Assembly: GCA_037142875.1 (NCBI GenBank)
Contig: JBAWZV010000003.1
Span: forward strand, 1-64,000
Source of the DNA: PALSA-600 sp037142875
GTDB taxonomy: Bacteria; Actinomycetota; Thermoleophilia; Gaiellales; Gaiellaceae
Length of the DNA stretch: 64,000 nt
Reading direction: 5' to 3'
Shown: positions 16,604 through 24,855 of the stretch, piece after piece
Numbering within the stretch: the stretch's first letter is position 1
Layout of the letters: each line of letters starts with the position of its first letter
Made by a program: the position numbers and the translations under genes
The notes under the pieces: generated by a model
Seen by the model: the letters and a program-made list of their open reading frames with translations, nothing else
What the model was told of the DNA's origin: nothing
Databases searched by the model: none

Positions 16604-17826
16604 ACGGGTTCGGCCGCTCGCCCGCTGAACCCGATATCTCGCGCGAGCCGCACCGCGACCAACGCGGCCGCGAGAATCGTCGCCGCGGCCAGCGCGTATG
16701 TCCAGCGAGCCCCGAGCGCGTTCGTGAACGGCCCGGCAAGCACGAGCGCCAGGCCGAGCACGGCGTAGTTCGCACTCATCAACACAGTGAAGACGCGACC
16801 GCGCACCTGATCGGGTGCGCCGTGCTGGACAAGGGTGATGTTCGCGACGACAGCGCCGCCGTTTCCGAACCCTGCGACCACCATGGCAGCCGTTCCGAGC
16901 CGGACATTCGGCGCTGCCGCGGCCCCGGCAATCCCGACGGCGAAGATCGTCAAGAACGAGACGTACGCGCGTCCGAGACCACGCTCGATCATTCCGGCAG
17001 CGGCGAGGCCCCCGATCACGAGCCCGACACCAGATCCGGCCCATAGCAGTCCAAACCCGAAGTCGCCCGCGTCGTAGGAGCGCCTCGCGAGGAAGACCTC
17101 GGCGACGTTGATCGCACCGTTTGCGACCATCACGATCGACCAGACGACGAGCACGCACCGGAGCGGCCGGGACTGGCGCACGACCGCGAGGCCGTGACTC
17201 AGGTCGGCCCAGTGGCCACGCCCGATCGGGCGCTCGCTCTGCAGAAGCTGGGCCGGGATCCTGGCAACCAGCAGCGCAGAGAGCGCGAAGGTCACTGCGT
17301 TCACGGAGTAGGCGAGGTCTGGCCCCCAGACCGCGACGAGGGCGCCTCCGATGAGCGGCCCGATCGACGTCGCGGTCCACTCGACTGCCTGGAGAAACGC
17401 GTTGGCGGCAGAGATCTCGGCCTTACCCACAAGATTCGGCACCCCCGCGAGCACCGCAGGGCGAAAGAACGCATTCCCGATACCCGCAAAGGCAGCGAGG
17501 ACGACGATCGCTGCCGGTGATCCGACGAACGGCAGGATGCCGAAGACGACCAGGCGGCCGACATCGGATCCGATCATCAGCCACTTGCGCGAGAGCCGGT
17601 CGACGAGCGGGCCGAGTAGCAGCCCGATGAAGACCGCCGGGAGGATGTTCGCCACGAGCAGGTCACCGACCCACCAGCCCGAGTGCGTTCGGTCGTAGAT
17701 GTCGACCTGGAGCGCGATGACGGCAAGCCAGTTGCCGACGCCCGAGCCGAGGGTGGCGAGAAAGAGCAGCCGGAACCGCGTGTTCCGAAGTAGGGCGAAG
17801 CGACGGACGACGTCTTGGGCGACCAC
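16600..17826 (-). CDS. MFS transporter, enterobactin-exporter-like group
   Basis: A 408-residue permease of the MFS_3 type (homologous to EntS-like exporters). The N-terminal segment is FRLLFLATLGSGVGNWLAVIALQVDIYDRT. The loop 2-3 motif is GPLVDRLSRKWLMIGSDVGR. The second half contains GAPDQVRGRVFTVLMSANYAVL, a typical motif of this group. About 12 membrane spans. Likely an efflux pump for a small organic molecule. It starts at GTG 17824-17826 and is the first gene of an overlapping MFS-meaB-ilvA unit. Confidence 0.85.
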   Translation of the reverse strand: MVAQDVVRRFALLRNTRFRLLFLATLGSGVGNWLAVIALQVDIYDRTHSGWWVGDLLVANILPAVFIGLLLGPLVDRLSRKWLMIGSDVGRLVVFGILPFVGSPAAIVVLAAFAGIGNAFFRPAVLAGVPNLVGKAEISAANAFLQAVEWTATSIGPLIGGALVAVWGPDLAYSVNAVTFALSALLVARIPAQLLQSERPIGRGHWADLSHGLAVVRQSRPLRCVLVVWSIVMVANGAINVAEVFLARRSYDAGDFGFGLLWAGSGVGLVIGGLAAAGMIERGLGRAYVSFLTIFAVGIAGAAAAPNVRLGTAAMVVAGFGNGGAVVANITLVQHGAPDQVRGRVFTVLMSANYAVLGLALVLAGPFTNALGARWTYALAAATILAAALVAVRLARDIGFSGRAAEPV

Positions 17827-17889
17827 GACATGTAAACCCTACGGGACGCTCGTGCTGTCAGATGCTTGACAGGTCAATCGGCGCGCGGC

Positions 17890-18978
17890 CTAGAGCCGCG
17901 CCAGGGCGTCGGCGAAGAACGCGTTCTCAGCCTCTGTCCCGACAGACACCCGGATCGCGGTCGACGCGCCGAAGCCGTGAAGCGGCCGCACGATCACGCC
18001 TTCGCGGAGCAGCCGCTCGTAGAGCGGCGTCGCATTCTCGGAGAGATCGACGTAGACGAAGTTGCCGGAGGCACCGGCCGCCGGCTCGAACCCATGGAGG
18101 CGAAGCGTCTCGGTGAGCCGTATGAGTCCCTCGGCGTTCGTCGCGCGACGCTGCGCTATCTCGTTGGCGTCGGAGAGGCTCGCAACGGCCGCCACCTGAG
18201 CTGGCGTCGTGACGTCGAACGGGCGACGCAGCTTGGAGATCCCTCGGACGATCTCTGCCGGGCCGACGCCGTACCCGACCCGCAGTCCGGCAAGCCCGTA
18301 GATCTTCGAGAACGTCCTTAGGACGAGCGTTCGCTGGCCGGCCTTCAGGTACCGCTCGACAGCGTCCGGATAGCCGGGGTCGGTCACGTACTCGAAGTAG
18401 GCCTGATCGATGACGGTGAGCACGTGCGGCGGCACCGCCTCGAAGTAGGCGTCGAGCTCGGCGGCGCTGTTGAGCGTGCCCGTCGGGTTGTTCGGGTGGC
18501 AGATGTAGACGATCTTCGTGCGTGGCCCGATCGCAGCGAGCAGTGCCTCGAGGTCGTAGCGGAGGTCGCGGAGCGGCACTGTCGTCGCGGTCGCGCCCTG
18601 CTTCCGGGCGTAGATGACGTAGCTCGGGAAGGACGGCCACCCGCAGACGATGTCGTCGCCCGGGTCGAGAACCGCCTGGCTGAGCATGTCGAGCACGCCG
18701 TCTGCTCCCGATCCGGCACAGACCTCGTCGAATGCCACGCCGTGGCGGGCGGCAAGGGCGTCGTGAAGGCGGAAGATGCCACCGTCGGGGTAACGGTTGA
18801 GGTCGCGCGTTGCCCGGTCGAGCGCCTCGATCGCCGCAGGGAGCGGCGGGTATGGCCCTTCGTTCGATGCCAGCTTGACGACCCTGTTGAGCCCGAGCTC
18901 ACGTTGCACGTCCTCGACGGGCCTTCCCGGCTGGTAGGGAGTCAGTGCGTCGATCGCGGGACGAAAGAGACGGCTCAT
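17890..18978 (-). CDS. hisC: Histidinol-phosphate aminotransferase
   Basis: Fold-type I PLP aminotransferase of 362 residues, HisC family: transfers the amino group from glutamate to imidazole-acetol phosphate in histidine synthesis. Visible motifs: LASNEGPYPPLP near the N terminus, HPNNPTG (161-167), Asp191/Tyr194 in DQAYFEY, PLP-lysine Lys225 in RTFSKIYGLAGLRVGYG, and a C-terminal IRVSVGTEAEN. Because no other his gene is near, it may instead or also serve phenylalanine/tyrosine synthesis, as is known for some HisC-like enzymes. It lies 36 bases after a GNAT gene on the same strand. Confidence 0.85.
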   Translation of the reverse strand: MSRLFRPAIDALTPYQPGRPVEDVQRELGLNRVVKLASNEGPYPPLPAAIEALDRATRDLNRYPDGGIFRLHDALAARHGVAFDEVCAGSGADGVLDMLSQAVLDPGDDIVCGWPSFPSYVIYARKQGATATTVPLRDLRYDLEALLAAIGPRTKIVYICHPNNPTGTLNSAAELDAYFEAVPPHVLTVIDQAYFEYVTDPGYPDAVERYLKAGQRTLVLRTFSKIYGLAGLRVGYGVGPAEIVRGISKLRRPFDVTTPAQVAAVASLSDANEIAQRRATNAEGLIRLTETLRLHGFEPAAGASGNFVYVDLSENATPLYERLLREGVIVRPLHGFGASTAIRVSVGTEAENAFFADALARL

Positions 18979-19014
18979 ACCGGGACTGTAGTTCGTCGGA
19001 AGGCGATGGTCTGT

Positions 19015-19527
19015 TCAGACAGTCGGCAGCAGCTTCGCCATCAGGAGTGCGTCGACGTGCTCGCCGTTCTGGCGCCGGTACTGGCTACGACGGAGTCCCT
19101 CGCGGATGTAACCGACCTTCTCGTACAGCGCGATCGCCGCGTCGTTGTGCGGAAAGACGTGCAGCTCGAGCTTCGTCACCCCCGCCCCCTGCGCCCATCT
19201 CTCGGCCGTCTGCAGGAGCGCTGTCGCGATACCTCGACGCCGGTGGCTCGCTGCAACCATCAGTCCGAGGTCGGCGACGTGGCGGCTTGCCGGATGCGGG
19301 TCGCGCGAGAGCGAGAGACGCCCCACGATCTGTTCGTCGTCCGCCGCAACGATGAGCGTCGCGCCAGGATGGCGCCGGAGCGCCCGGATGTAGCGGCGCT
19401 CGTCGGCGACGCTGCGCCAACGCTCGCCGGCGAGCAGCCAGCGCTCCGGCTCCCCACAGACGGCTCGTGCGAGCTCGACGATGCGGGCCGCGTCGCCCGG
19501 CTCGGCGGGCCGAACGTTGATCGTCAT
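19015..19527 (-). CDS. GNAT-family N-acetyltransferase
   Basis: A 170-residue acetyl-CoA-dependent acyltransferase. Motif A (acetyl-CoA pyrophosphate loop) is HRRRGIATALLQTAERWA. Motif B is LELHVFPHNDAAIALYEKVGYIREG, typical of RimI/PhnO-like members. The ATG (19525-19527) overlaps the stop of the gamma-glutamyltransferase gene, so translation is coupled. The acceptor substrate cannot be predicted; a ribosomal protein, peptide or small amine are all possible. Confidence 0.82.
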   Translation of the reverse strand: MTINVRPAEPGDAARIVELARAVCGEPERWLLAGERWRSVADERRYIRALRRHPGATLIVAADDEQIVGRLSLSRDPHPASRHVADLGLMVAASHRRRGIATALLQTAERWAQGAGVTKLELHVFPHNDAAIALYEKVGYIREGLRRSQYRRQNGEHVDALLMAKLLPTV

Positions 19528-21092
19528 TCGACGACGATCCCGGCGCCGCCGCGGCGGGGATCACCCGCAGCTGCGAGCGAGCCGTCGGGCAGCACCTCGA
19601 CGGCGGCTGCGCCACCGAAGAAGAGATTCCGTCGCCGCCAGCGCACGACGTCATAGCCGAGCGCTTCAAGCCTGTCGAGTTCGGCGGCGTCGTGCCCTCC
19701 TTCGCAGTGGACGTGCTCACCGTCGACGTGCACGCGAGCTGCCTCGATCGCCTCGCGGACGCCAAGGCCGTGCTCGAGTACGTTGACGGCGATCTGCATG
19801 ATCGCGCCGCGCAGTCGCGCCGAGCCGGCGCTGCCGACGACGAGCCTCGGAGAGCCCTGATCATCGAGCGCGATCGACGGCGCCATCATGCTCGTGAGTC
19901 GGCGACCTGGCGGAAGCGGCGGGCCGGTGTTCAGATCGGCCTCACCGAGCATGTTGTTCAGATAGATCCCCGTGCCTGGAACGATCACGCCGGAGCCGGA
20001 TCCGGTGGACATCGAGAGCGACGCGGCGTTCCCGTCGGCGTCGATGACCGCGATGTGGGTTGTCCCGCCGGGCGGTGCCGGCTCCTCGGCACGTGCGACG
20101 CCGCGCTCGATGCGCGCGTGCGCGGCGTCGAGCGCTTCCGGGGCAAGCAGTGTCGAGGCGAGGCCTCCACGATGGAGCGCGCGCGTGAAGCCTCCGCCGC
20201 GCGCCCGCGCCTGCTCACGCATGACCTGTGCGAGCGCCGCTATCGCCTCGGCACTCCCTGCGCGTGTGTCCGGAAGCCTCTGCAAGAGCGCGAGCCCGTA
20301 GGCGATCAGGATGCCTCCCGACGATGGCGGCGGGTTCGAGATCACGTCGTAGCCTCTAAACGGGGCGTGAACCGGGCGCCGCCATACGACCCGATACGCG
20401 GCCAGATCCTCGAGCGTGATCTGGCCGCCGCCGGCGACCATCGCCGCCACGATCGCCCGTGCCCGTTCGCCGCGGTAGAGCTCTGCTGCTCCGTTCTCGG
20501 CGATCGCATCGAGCGTGTCGGCCAGATCGGGGAGCCGCAGCGTGTCGCCTGCGACCAGGCGTGAGCCGGTCGGGCTGCTGTAGACCCGGCGCCCTTCGGG
20601 TTCGGCGCGCAGAATGGGGTCGAGGATCGCGTGCATGTGCGCCTGCGGCCGTGTCAGCTCGACTCCCTCGCGTCCGAGCTCGGCCGCCGGGAGCAGCAAC
20701 TCGCGCCACGGAAGCCGTCCGAACGCCCGGTGAGCTGCCTCGAGCCCCGCCACCGCGCCGGGCACGGCACACGACGGGGGCCCGATGCGGAAGCGCTGTG
20801 TGGTGGTGCTCTCCCCGAATCCGACGTCGATGAGCTTCATCTCCGCGTGGCGTTGATCACGCAGGCCGAGACCTGGGACGGCAACGAAGAAGTCGGCAAG
20901 CCTGGCGCTCCTGTCGTGTGCCCTGTGGACGAGCATGAAGCCGCCAGCACCGGGACCTGTGAGCGCACTCTCGGTGATGCCCGCCGCGAACGCTGCGGCA
21001 ACGCACGCGTCGACAGCGTTTCCGCCCTCCGCGAGGATCCGGGCACCGGTCCGTGCCGACACAGGGTGACCCGCTGCGACTGCGCCGCTCAT
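19524..21092 (-). CDS. ggt: Gamma-glutamyltransferase
   Basis: Ntn-hydrolase that transfers or hydrolyses gamma-glutamyl groups. The 522-residue precursor should self-cleave before Thr344 (PGGTTHIAVIDADGN), giving large and small subunits; the SMSTGSGSG region and the GSAG oxyanion site of the small subunit follow. ATG 21090-21092 is preceded at 8 bases by AAGGTGG, a good ribosome-binding site; longer frames upstream are shadows of ftsZ. No signal peptide is visible, unlike the periplasmic E. coli enzyme, so it may act in the cytoplasm. It lies 49 bases after ftsZ and overlaps the GNAT gene. Confidence 0.88.
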   Translation of the reverse strand: MSGAVAAGHPVSARTGARILAEGGNAVDACVAAAFAAGITESALTGPGAGGFMLVHRAHDRSARLADFFVAVPGLGLRDQRHAEMKLIDVGFGESTTTQRFRIGPPSCAVPGAVAGLEAAHRAFGRLPWRELLLPAAELGREGVELTRPQAHMHAILDPILRAEPEGRRVYSSPTGSRLVAGDTLRLPDLADTLDAIAENGAAELYRGERARAIVAAMVAGGGQITLEDLAAYRVVWRRPVHAPFRGYDVISNPPPSSGGILIAYGLALLQRLPDTRAGSAEAIAALAQVMREQARARGGGFTRALHRGGLASTLLAPEALDAAHARIERGVARAEEPAPPGGTTHIAVIDADGNAASLSMSTGSGSGVIVPGTGIYLNNMLGEADLNTGPPLPPGRRLTSMMAPSIALDDQGSPRLVVGSAGSARLRGAIMQIAVNVLEHGLGVREAIEAARVHVDGEHVHCEGGHDAAELDRLEALGYDVVRWRRRNLFFGGAAAVEVLPDGSLAAAGDPRRGGAGIVVE

Positions 21093-21141
21093 CGTGAGAC
21101 CCACCTTCGGTGTCCGTGTTCGCCGTTTCGGCGAGGCCAGC

Positions 21142-22401
21142 TCAGTCGTCGAGGAAGGACGGCGGTGCGAACGTGTCACTGCGAGAGCCGACTCCGGCAT
21201 GCGATCGGCGCTTGGCGCCACCGATGCCAGTCGCGACCACAGTGATCCAGATCTGGCCCGTGAGGCGCTCGTCAAGCGTGGCTCCGAAGATGATGTTCGT
21301 GTCGTCCGTCGCTGCGGAGCGGATGACCTCGGCCGCCTCGTTGACCTCGTAGAGCGAGAGGTCGTCCCCACCAGCGATCGAGAGCAGGATGCCGCGGGCT
21401 CCGACGATCTCGGTGTCGATCAGCGGGCTGCGGAGCGCCCGTTCGGCGGCCTCCACGGCGCGATTCTCGCCCGTGGCGAAGCCGATGCCCATCAGGGCGG
21501 AGCCAGCGTCCTTCATGATCGTGCGGACGTCGGCGAAGTCGAGGTTGATGATGCCGGGGTTCGTGATCAGGTCGCAGATGCCCTGGACGCCCTGACGGAG
21601 CACGTCGTCGGCGATCCGGAAGGCGTCGAGCATCGAGGTCGACTTGTCGAGCACCTCGAGCAGCCGATCGTTCGGGATCACGATGACGGTGTCGCAGTTC
21701 GCGCGGAGTGTGTCGACGCCGTCGTCGGCCTGCTTCATGCGGCGCGTCCCTTCGAACTTGAACGGGGTCGTGACGATCCCGACGGTCAGCGCACCGAGCT
21801 CGCGGGCGATCCGCGCGACGACCGGCGTCGCGCCAGATCCAGTCCCGCCTCCTTCTCCAGCCGTGACGAAGACCATGTCGGAGCCGCGCAGCGCACGCTT
21901 TATCTGGTCGTAGCCCTCCTCGGCGGCACGGCGACCGATCTCGGGGTCGGCTCCGGAGCCGAGGCCCTCGGTGAGCTCGCTGCCGATGTGGATCTTGGTC
22001 GGCGCATCGCTCATCTGGAGCTGCTGGATATCCGTGTTGACTGCGACGAAGTCCACCTGGGTGATTCCGGCGTCCATCATGCGATCGAGAGCGTTGAGAC
22101 CGGCACCGCCGACGCCGATTACGCGGATGACGGCCGCGTACGAGGCGTTCTCGCGGCCGCGCTCGAGGCGGGCCGGGTTCTCAGGGAGGGGCTCGAGCCA
22201 GCGCGCAATCGGGCGCTCGGGGAGCTCCTCTGCGGGAGCCTCAGGCTGCAGTTCGATGACCTGCGCAACCGGAGGTGTCGCCTCGGCGGTCGCGGCGGAC
22301 TCAGCCGGTTCCGCTGCTGCCTCTGTTTCGTCACTGCCCTTCAGCTTTCGCTGGGCAGCTTCGGTCGCTCGGAAGAGCTCAGCGAGCGGACCTTCACGCA
22401 T
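21142..22401 (-). CDS. ftsZ: Cell division GTPase FtsZ with N-terminal extension
   Basis: Tubulin-like GTPase that forms the division ring. The 419-residue protein has the core beginning VIRVIGVGGAG (91-101), the tubulin signature GEGGGTGSG, and the T7 loop NLDFADVRTIM. Two features are odd. About 80 residues (acidic, Ala/Pro/Glu-rich, probably disordered) precede the core, where most FtsZ have about 10. The C-terminal linker is very short and ends in FAPPSFLDD, which may serve as the partner-binding tail. The ATG (22399-22401) overlaps the end of parA by 8 bases. It is not in a dcw cluster here. A shorter start inside the extension cannot be ruled out. Confidence 0.9.
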   Translation of the reverse strand: MREGPLAELFRATEAAQRKLKGSDETEAAAEPAESAATAEATPPVAQVIELQPEAPAEELPERPIARWLEPLPENPARLERGRENASYAAVIRVIGVGGAGLNALDRMMDAGITQVDFVAVNTDIQQLQMSDAPTKIHIGSELTEGLGSGADPEIGRRAAEEGYDQIKRALRGSDMVFVTAGEGGGTGSGATPVVARIARELGALTVGIVTTPFKFEGTRRMKQADDGVDTLRANCDTVIVIPNDRLLEVLDKSTSMLDAFRIADDVLRQGVQGICDLITNPGIINLDFADVRTIMKDAGSALMGIGFATGENRAVEAAERALRSPLIDTEIVGARGILLSIAGGDDLSLYEVNEAAEVIRSAATDDTNIIFGATLDERLTGQIWITVVATGIGGAKRRSHAGVGSRSDTFAPPSFLDD

Positions 22402-23230
22402 GCTGGCGCGATTTCTCGCCACTGAGGACCTCCTTCGCAAGATCGCGGTACAGGGCAGCAGCTTCACCGTCTGGCTCGTAGGCGAGCACCGATGTTCCCT
22501 TGACGGGCGCCTCGGCAAACCGGATCGTCTTGCGGATCCGCGTGTTGTAGACGAGCGCACCGAAGCTCTCGCGCAGGATGTCGTCGGCCTCGCGGGAGTG
22601 CGTGAGGCGCTTGTCGTACATCGTCGGCAGGATCCCGATGATCTCGACCTGCGGATTCAGGTTCTCCCGCACCATCTGCAGCGTGTTCTCGAGCTGGACG
22701 AGGCCGCGGAGCGAGAGGTACTCGGTCTGTACCGGGACGATGACCCCGGTTGCGGCAACAAAGGCGTTGATCGTGAGCAGCCCGAGCGAGGGCGGCGTGT
22801 CGATCATGATGTAGTCGTAGCGATCCTTGATCGGCTCGAGCGCCTTCTGGAGCGCCCGCTCACGCCCGATCTGGCTCGAGAGCGCCATGTCGGCACCCGC
22901 GAGGTCGATCGACGCAACGGCGATGTCGATCTCGCGGTGAGCGATGACCTGATCGATCGGCATGCGATGAACCAGCACGTCGAACATCGAGCGCTCGATC
23001 GTGTCGGGGTTGAGCCCCTGCGACATCGTGAGGTTGCCCTGAGGATCGAGATCGATGCAGAGGACGCGAAGTCCCTGCTCGCTGAAGGCGACCGCCAGGT
23101 TCAGCGTTGTGGTCGTCTTCGCGACGCCGCCCTTCTGGTTCGCGAACACGATGACCTGTGTTCCGGCGCGGGCTTTGCCCTTCGCCGTTGAGCGAATGCT
23201 GGGACGCGGAAGGAGACGTGCCATTGCCAT
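22394..23230 (-). CDS. parA: ParA/Soj-family partition ATPase
   Basis: Deviant-Walker P-loop ATPase of 278 residues that usually positions chromosomes or cell-surface machines by moving on the nucleoid. The deviant Walker A is KGGVAKTT (33-40), with signature lysine at 33. Walker A' is CIDLDPQGNLT and Walker B YDYIMIDTPPSLGLL. The N-terminal 24 residues are basic and variable. The first ATG (23228-23230) has GGGGG 7 bases upstream. No parB lies nearby. Instead the gene overlaps ftsZ, suggesting a role in placing the division site. Confidence 0.9.
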   Translation of the reverse strand: MAMARLLPRPSIRSTAKGKARAGTQVIVFANQKGGVAKTTTTLNLAVAFSEQGLRVLCIDLDPQGNLTMSQGLNPDTIERSMFDVLVHRMPIDQVIAHREIDIAVASIDLAGADMALSSQIGRERALQKALEPIKDRYDYIMIDTPPSLGLLTINAFVAATGVIVPVQTEYLSLRGLVQLENTLQMVRENLNPQVEIIGILPTMYDKRLTHSREADDILRESFGALVYNTRIRKTIRFAEAPVKGTSVLAYEPDGEAAALYRDLAKEVLSGEKSRQHA

Positions 23231-23306
23231 CTGTTGCCCCCATTCGCCCCGGCAAGGTGCGTTCCTTCATACGATTCGACGAGTTTTCGATCGGATGTTC
23301 TGGCGT

Positions 23307-23543
23307 TCACCCCCCTCGCGACGGCCCAGTCGAGGCGTCCGCAGACTCGTCGACGGCTGCGAGGGCACCCATGAGTGCGGCAGCGGCGGAGCGGGCGCGG
23401 GAGTCCCCGTCGACTCTTGCCCACGCCTCAGCCTCGACGACGAGCGCGCGGAGCTCCTCGATCAGGAGCCACGTTGGCGCGGATGCCGGGTCGAGTGCTT
23501 CGATCCGGGTAAGGCGTGTGAGAACGCGTCGTGCCTCTTCCAC
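23307..23543 (-). CDS. Small helical protein of unknown function
   Basis: A 78-residue, mostly alpha-helical acidic protein (EEARRVLTRLTRIEAL, LIEELRALVVEAEAW, SAAAALMGALAAV). It could form a helical hairpin or coiled coil. It precedes parA on the same strand by 76 bases, so it may be the first gene of the parA-ftsZ unit. No family recognised. The short length and the absence of a strong ribosome-binding site keep confidence moderate. Confidence 0.5.
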   Translation of the reverse strand: MEEARRVLTRLTRIEALDPASAPTWLLIEELRALVVEAEAWARVDGDSRARSAAAALMGALAAVDESADASTGPSRGG

Positions 23544-23610
23544 ACCTCGAAGCTATCGCCGGAGGTGTGACGTGTCTGTCACGCCATCGTGACAGGGCTG
23601 CGACAGCGCG

Positions 23611-24822
23611 TCAGGCGGCGAGGACGGTCGCCGGCCGCGGCCGGAGGCCGAGGAGCGTCTCGTCGAGCGTCTTGGTGAGGGCGACGCGGTTGCCATGCAT
23701 GAGCGTCTCGACGAGGGCGCGGCGAACGGCGTCGGACGCGGCACCCCCTGCCTTCTCCGCCCGGAGCGACTCGAGCATTGCGGCACGATCAGTGACCTTC
23801 TCGCCGAGCATGACGGCGGCTCGGAGCGACGCAGCCCAGATCCCATCGCCGTTTCCGAGCAGGGCGTTCAGCGCATCGCGGATCTGGCCGGAGCGGAAGG
23901 GTTCGTCGGCAAAGAGCGAGAGCTCCCAGCGATCGAGCGCCTCGGCAAGCTCGCGATCGTCGTCGGCAAGCGTGAGGCGTTCTCGGATGTCTGCTGCGAC
24001 ACGGCCACGGAGCTGGTCGAGCCTGGTTGCCTCCCCCCTCGGCTGCGTCGCGGCAATCGGAAGCAACGAGGAGACACGGAGCGGTCTGAAGTCGAGGCGC
24101 TCGAAGACGACAGGGCCCGCGGCGATCGCTCCGGCCGTGACGAGCCGAAGCGCCGTGACGGCATCTGCGAGCTCGGCTGCGGCGTCCGGCGGGTCGCCGT
24201 CTGACGCGTCGAGCTCCCGCGAGAGTTCGAGGACGCAGAGCCGGTCGACGTCGCGGCCGAACTCGGGCGGCATCAGGCCAAGCGCCTCTGGCCAGAGCTT
24301 CGAGATCTCGCCTGCGACGACCGGACGCACGCGCATCCCCCCTCCGAGCTCGACCGGCTGTCCGGCGGAGAGACCGACGAGCGGAGCAAGGGCGACGTAG
24401 GCGCGGCCGGTTCCGAACAGCGACTCCTCGATGCCTGCGTAGGCGTTGTCGAATGCGTCGTCGTGCCAGTCGAAGCCGCCGGAGCGTTCGGCAACTGCGA
24501 TCAACGTCGGTAGCAGGATGGTGCGGAAGAGCGCGTCGTCGTCGGAGTCGCCAAGGCCGCAGTGGGCGCGCGCGAAGATCGCAGCGGCCGGCTCGCGGCG
24601 GAGGTCGTCGATCGCGTTCCGCGCATCGGGGAGGCGCCGGAGGGTTGGTGCCTGTTCGTCGACGAACCCGCGAACGAGCGGACGGTACTCGTAGAGCGAG
24701 GGCCCGTCCCGCGTCGGGTGCTCCTCGAACGCGAACGGCAGTTCTGCACCACGCTCGGCGGCGAAGGCCGCGAGACAGAAGGCGCGAAGCGACTGGTAGA
24801 GGTGCGGTGCTCGCAGTGCCAC
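23611..24822 (-). CDS. Conserved protein of unknown function downstream of lhr
   Basis: A 403-residue soluble protein rich in helices, starting at GTG 24820-24822. The N-terminal half contains SLYEYRPLVRGFVDEQAPTL and GFDWHDDAFDNAYAGIEESL, and the middle GMRVRPVVAGEISKLWPEALGLMP. There are no recognisable catalytic motifs, membrane spans or zinc sites. It lies 33 bases after the lhr stop on the same strand and may be cotranscribed with the helicase, which hints at a repair- or stress-linked role. That is inference from position only. Confidence 0.65.
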   Translation of the reverse strand: MALRAPHLYQSLRAFCLAAFAAERGAELPFAFEEHPTRDGPSLYEYRPLVRGFVDEQAPTLRRLPDARNAIDDLRREPAAAIFARAHCGLGDSDDDALFRTILLPTLIAVAERSGGFDWHDDAFDNAYAGIEESLFGTGRAYVALAPLVGLSAGQPVELGGGMRVRPVVAGEISKLWPEALGLMPPEFGRDVDRLCVLELSRELDASDGDPPDAAAELADAVTALRLVTAGAIAAGPVVFERLDFRPLRVSSLLPIAATQPRGEATRLDQLRGRVAADIRERLTLADDDRELAEALDRWELSLFADEPFRSGQIRDALNALLGNGDGIWAASLRAAVMLGEKVTDRAAMLESLRAEKAGGAASDAVRRALVETLMHGNRVALTKTLDETLLGLRPRPATVLAA

Positions 24823-24855
24823 TGGTTCCCGTCTACGCCGCGCGGCCCGGGTCTC

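Noticed and set aside
15641..17380. 579-codon frame including meaB
   Set aside because: The N-terminal 259 codons are a shadow of the MFS gene; MeaB begins at the ATG at 16603.
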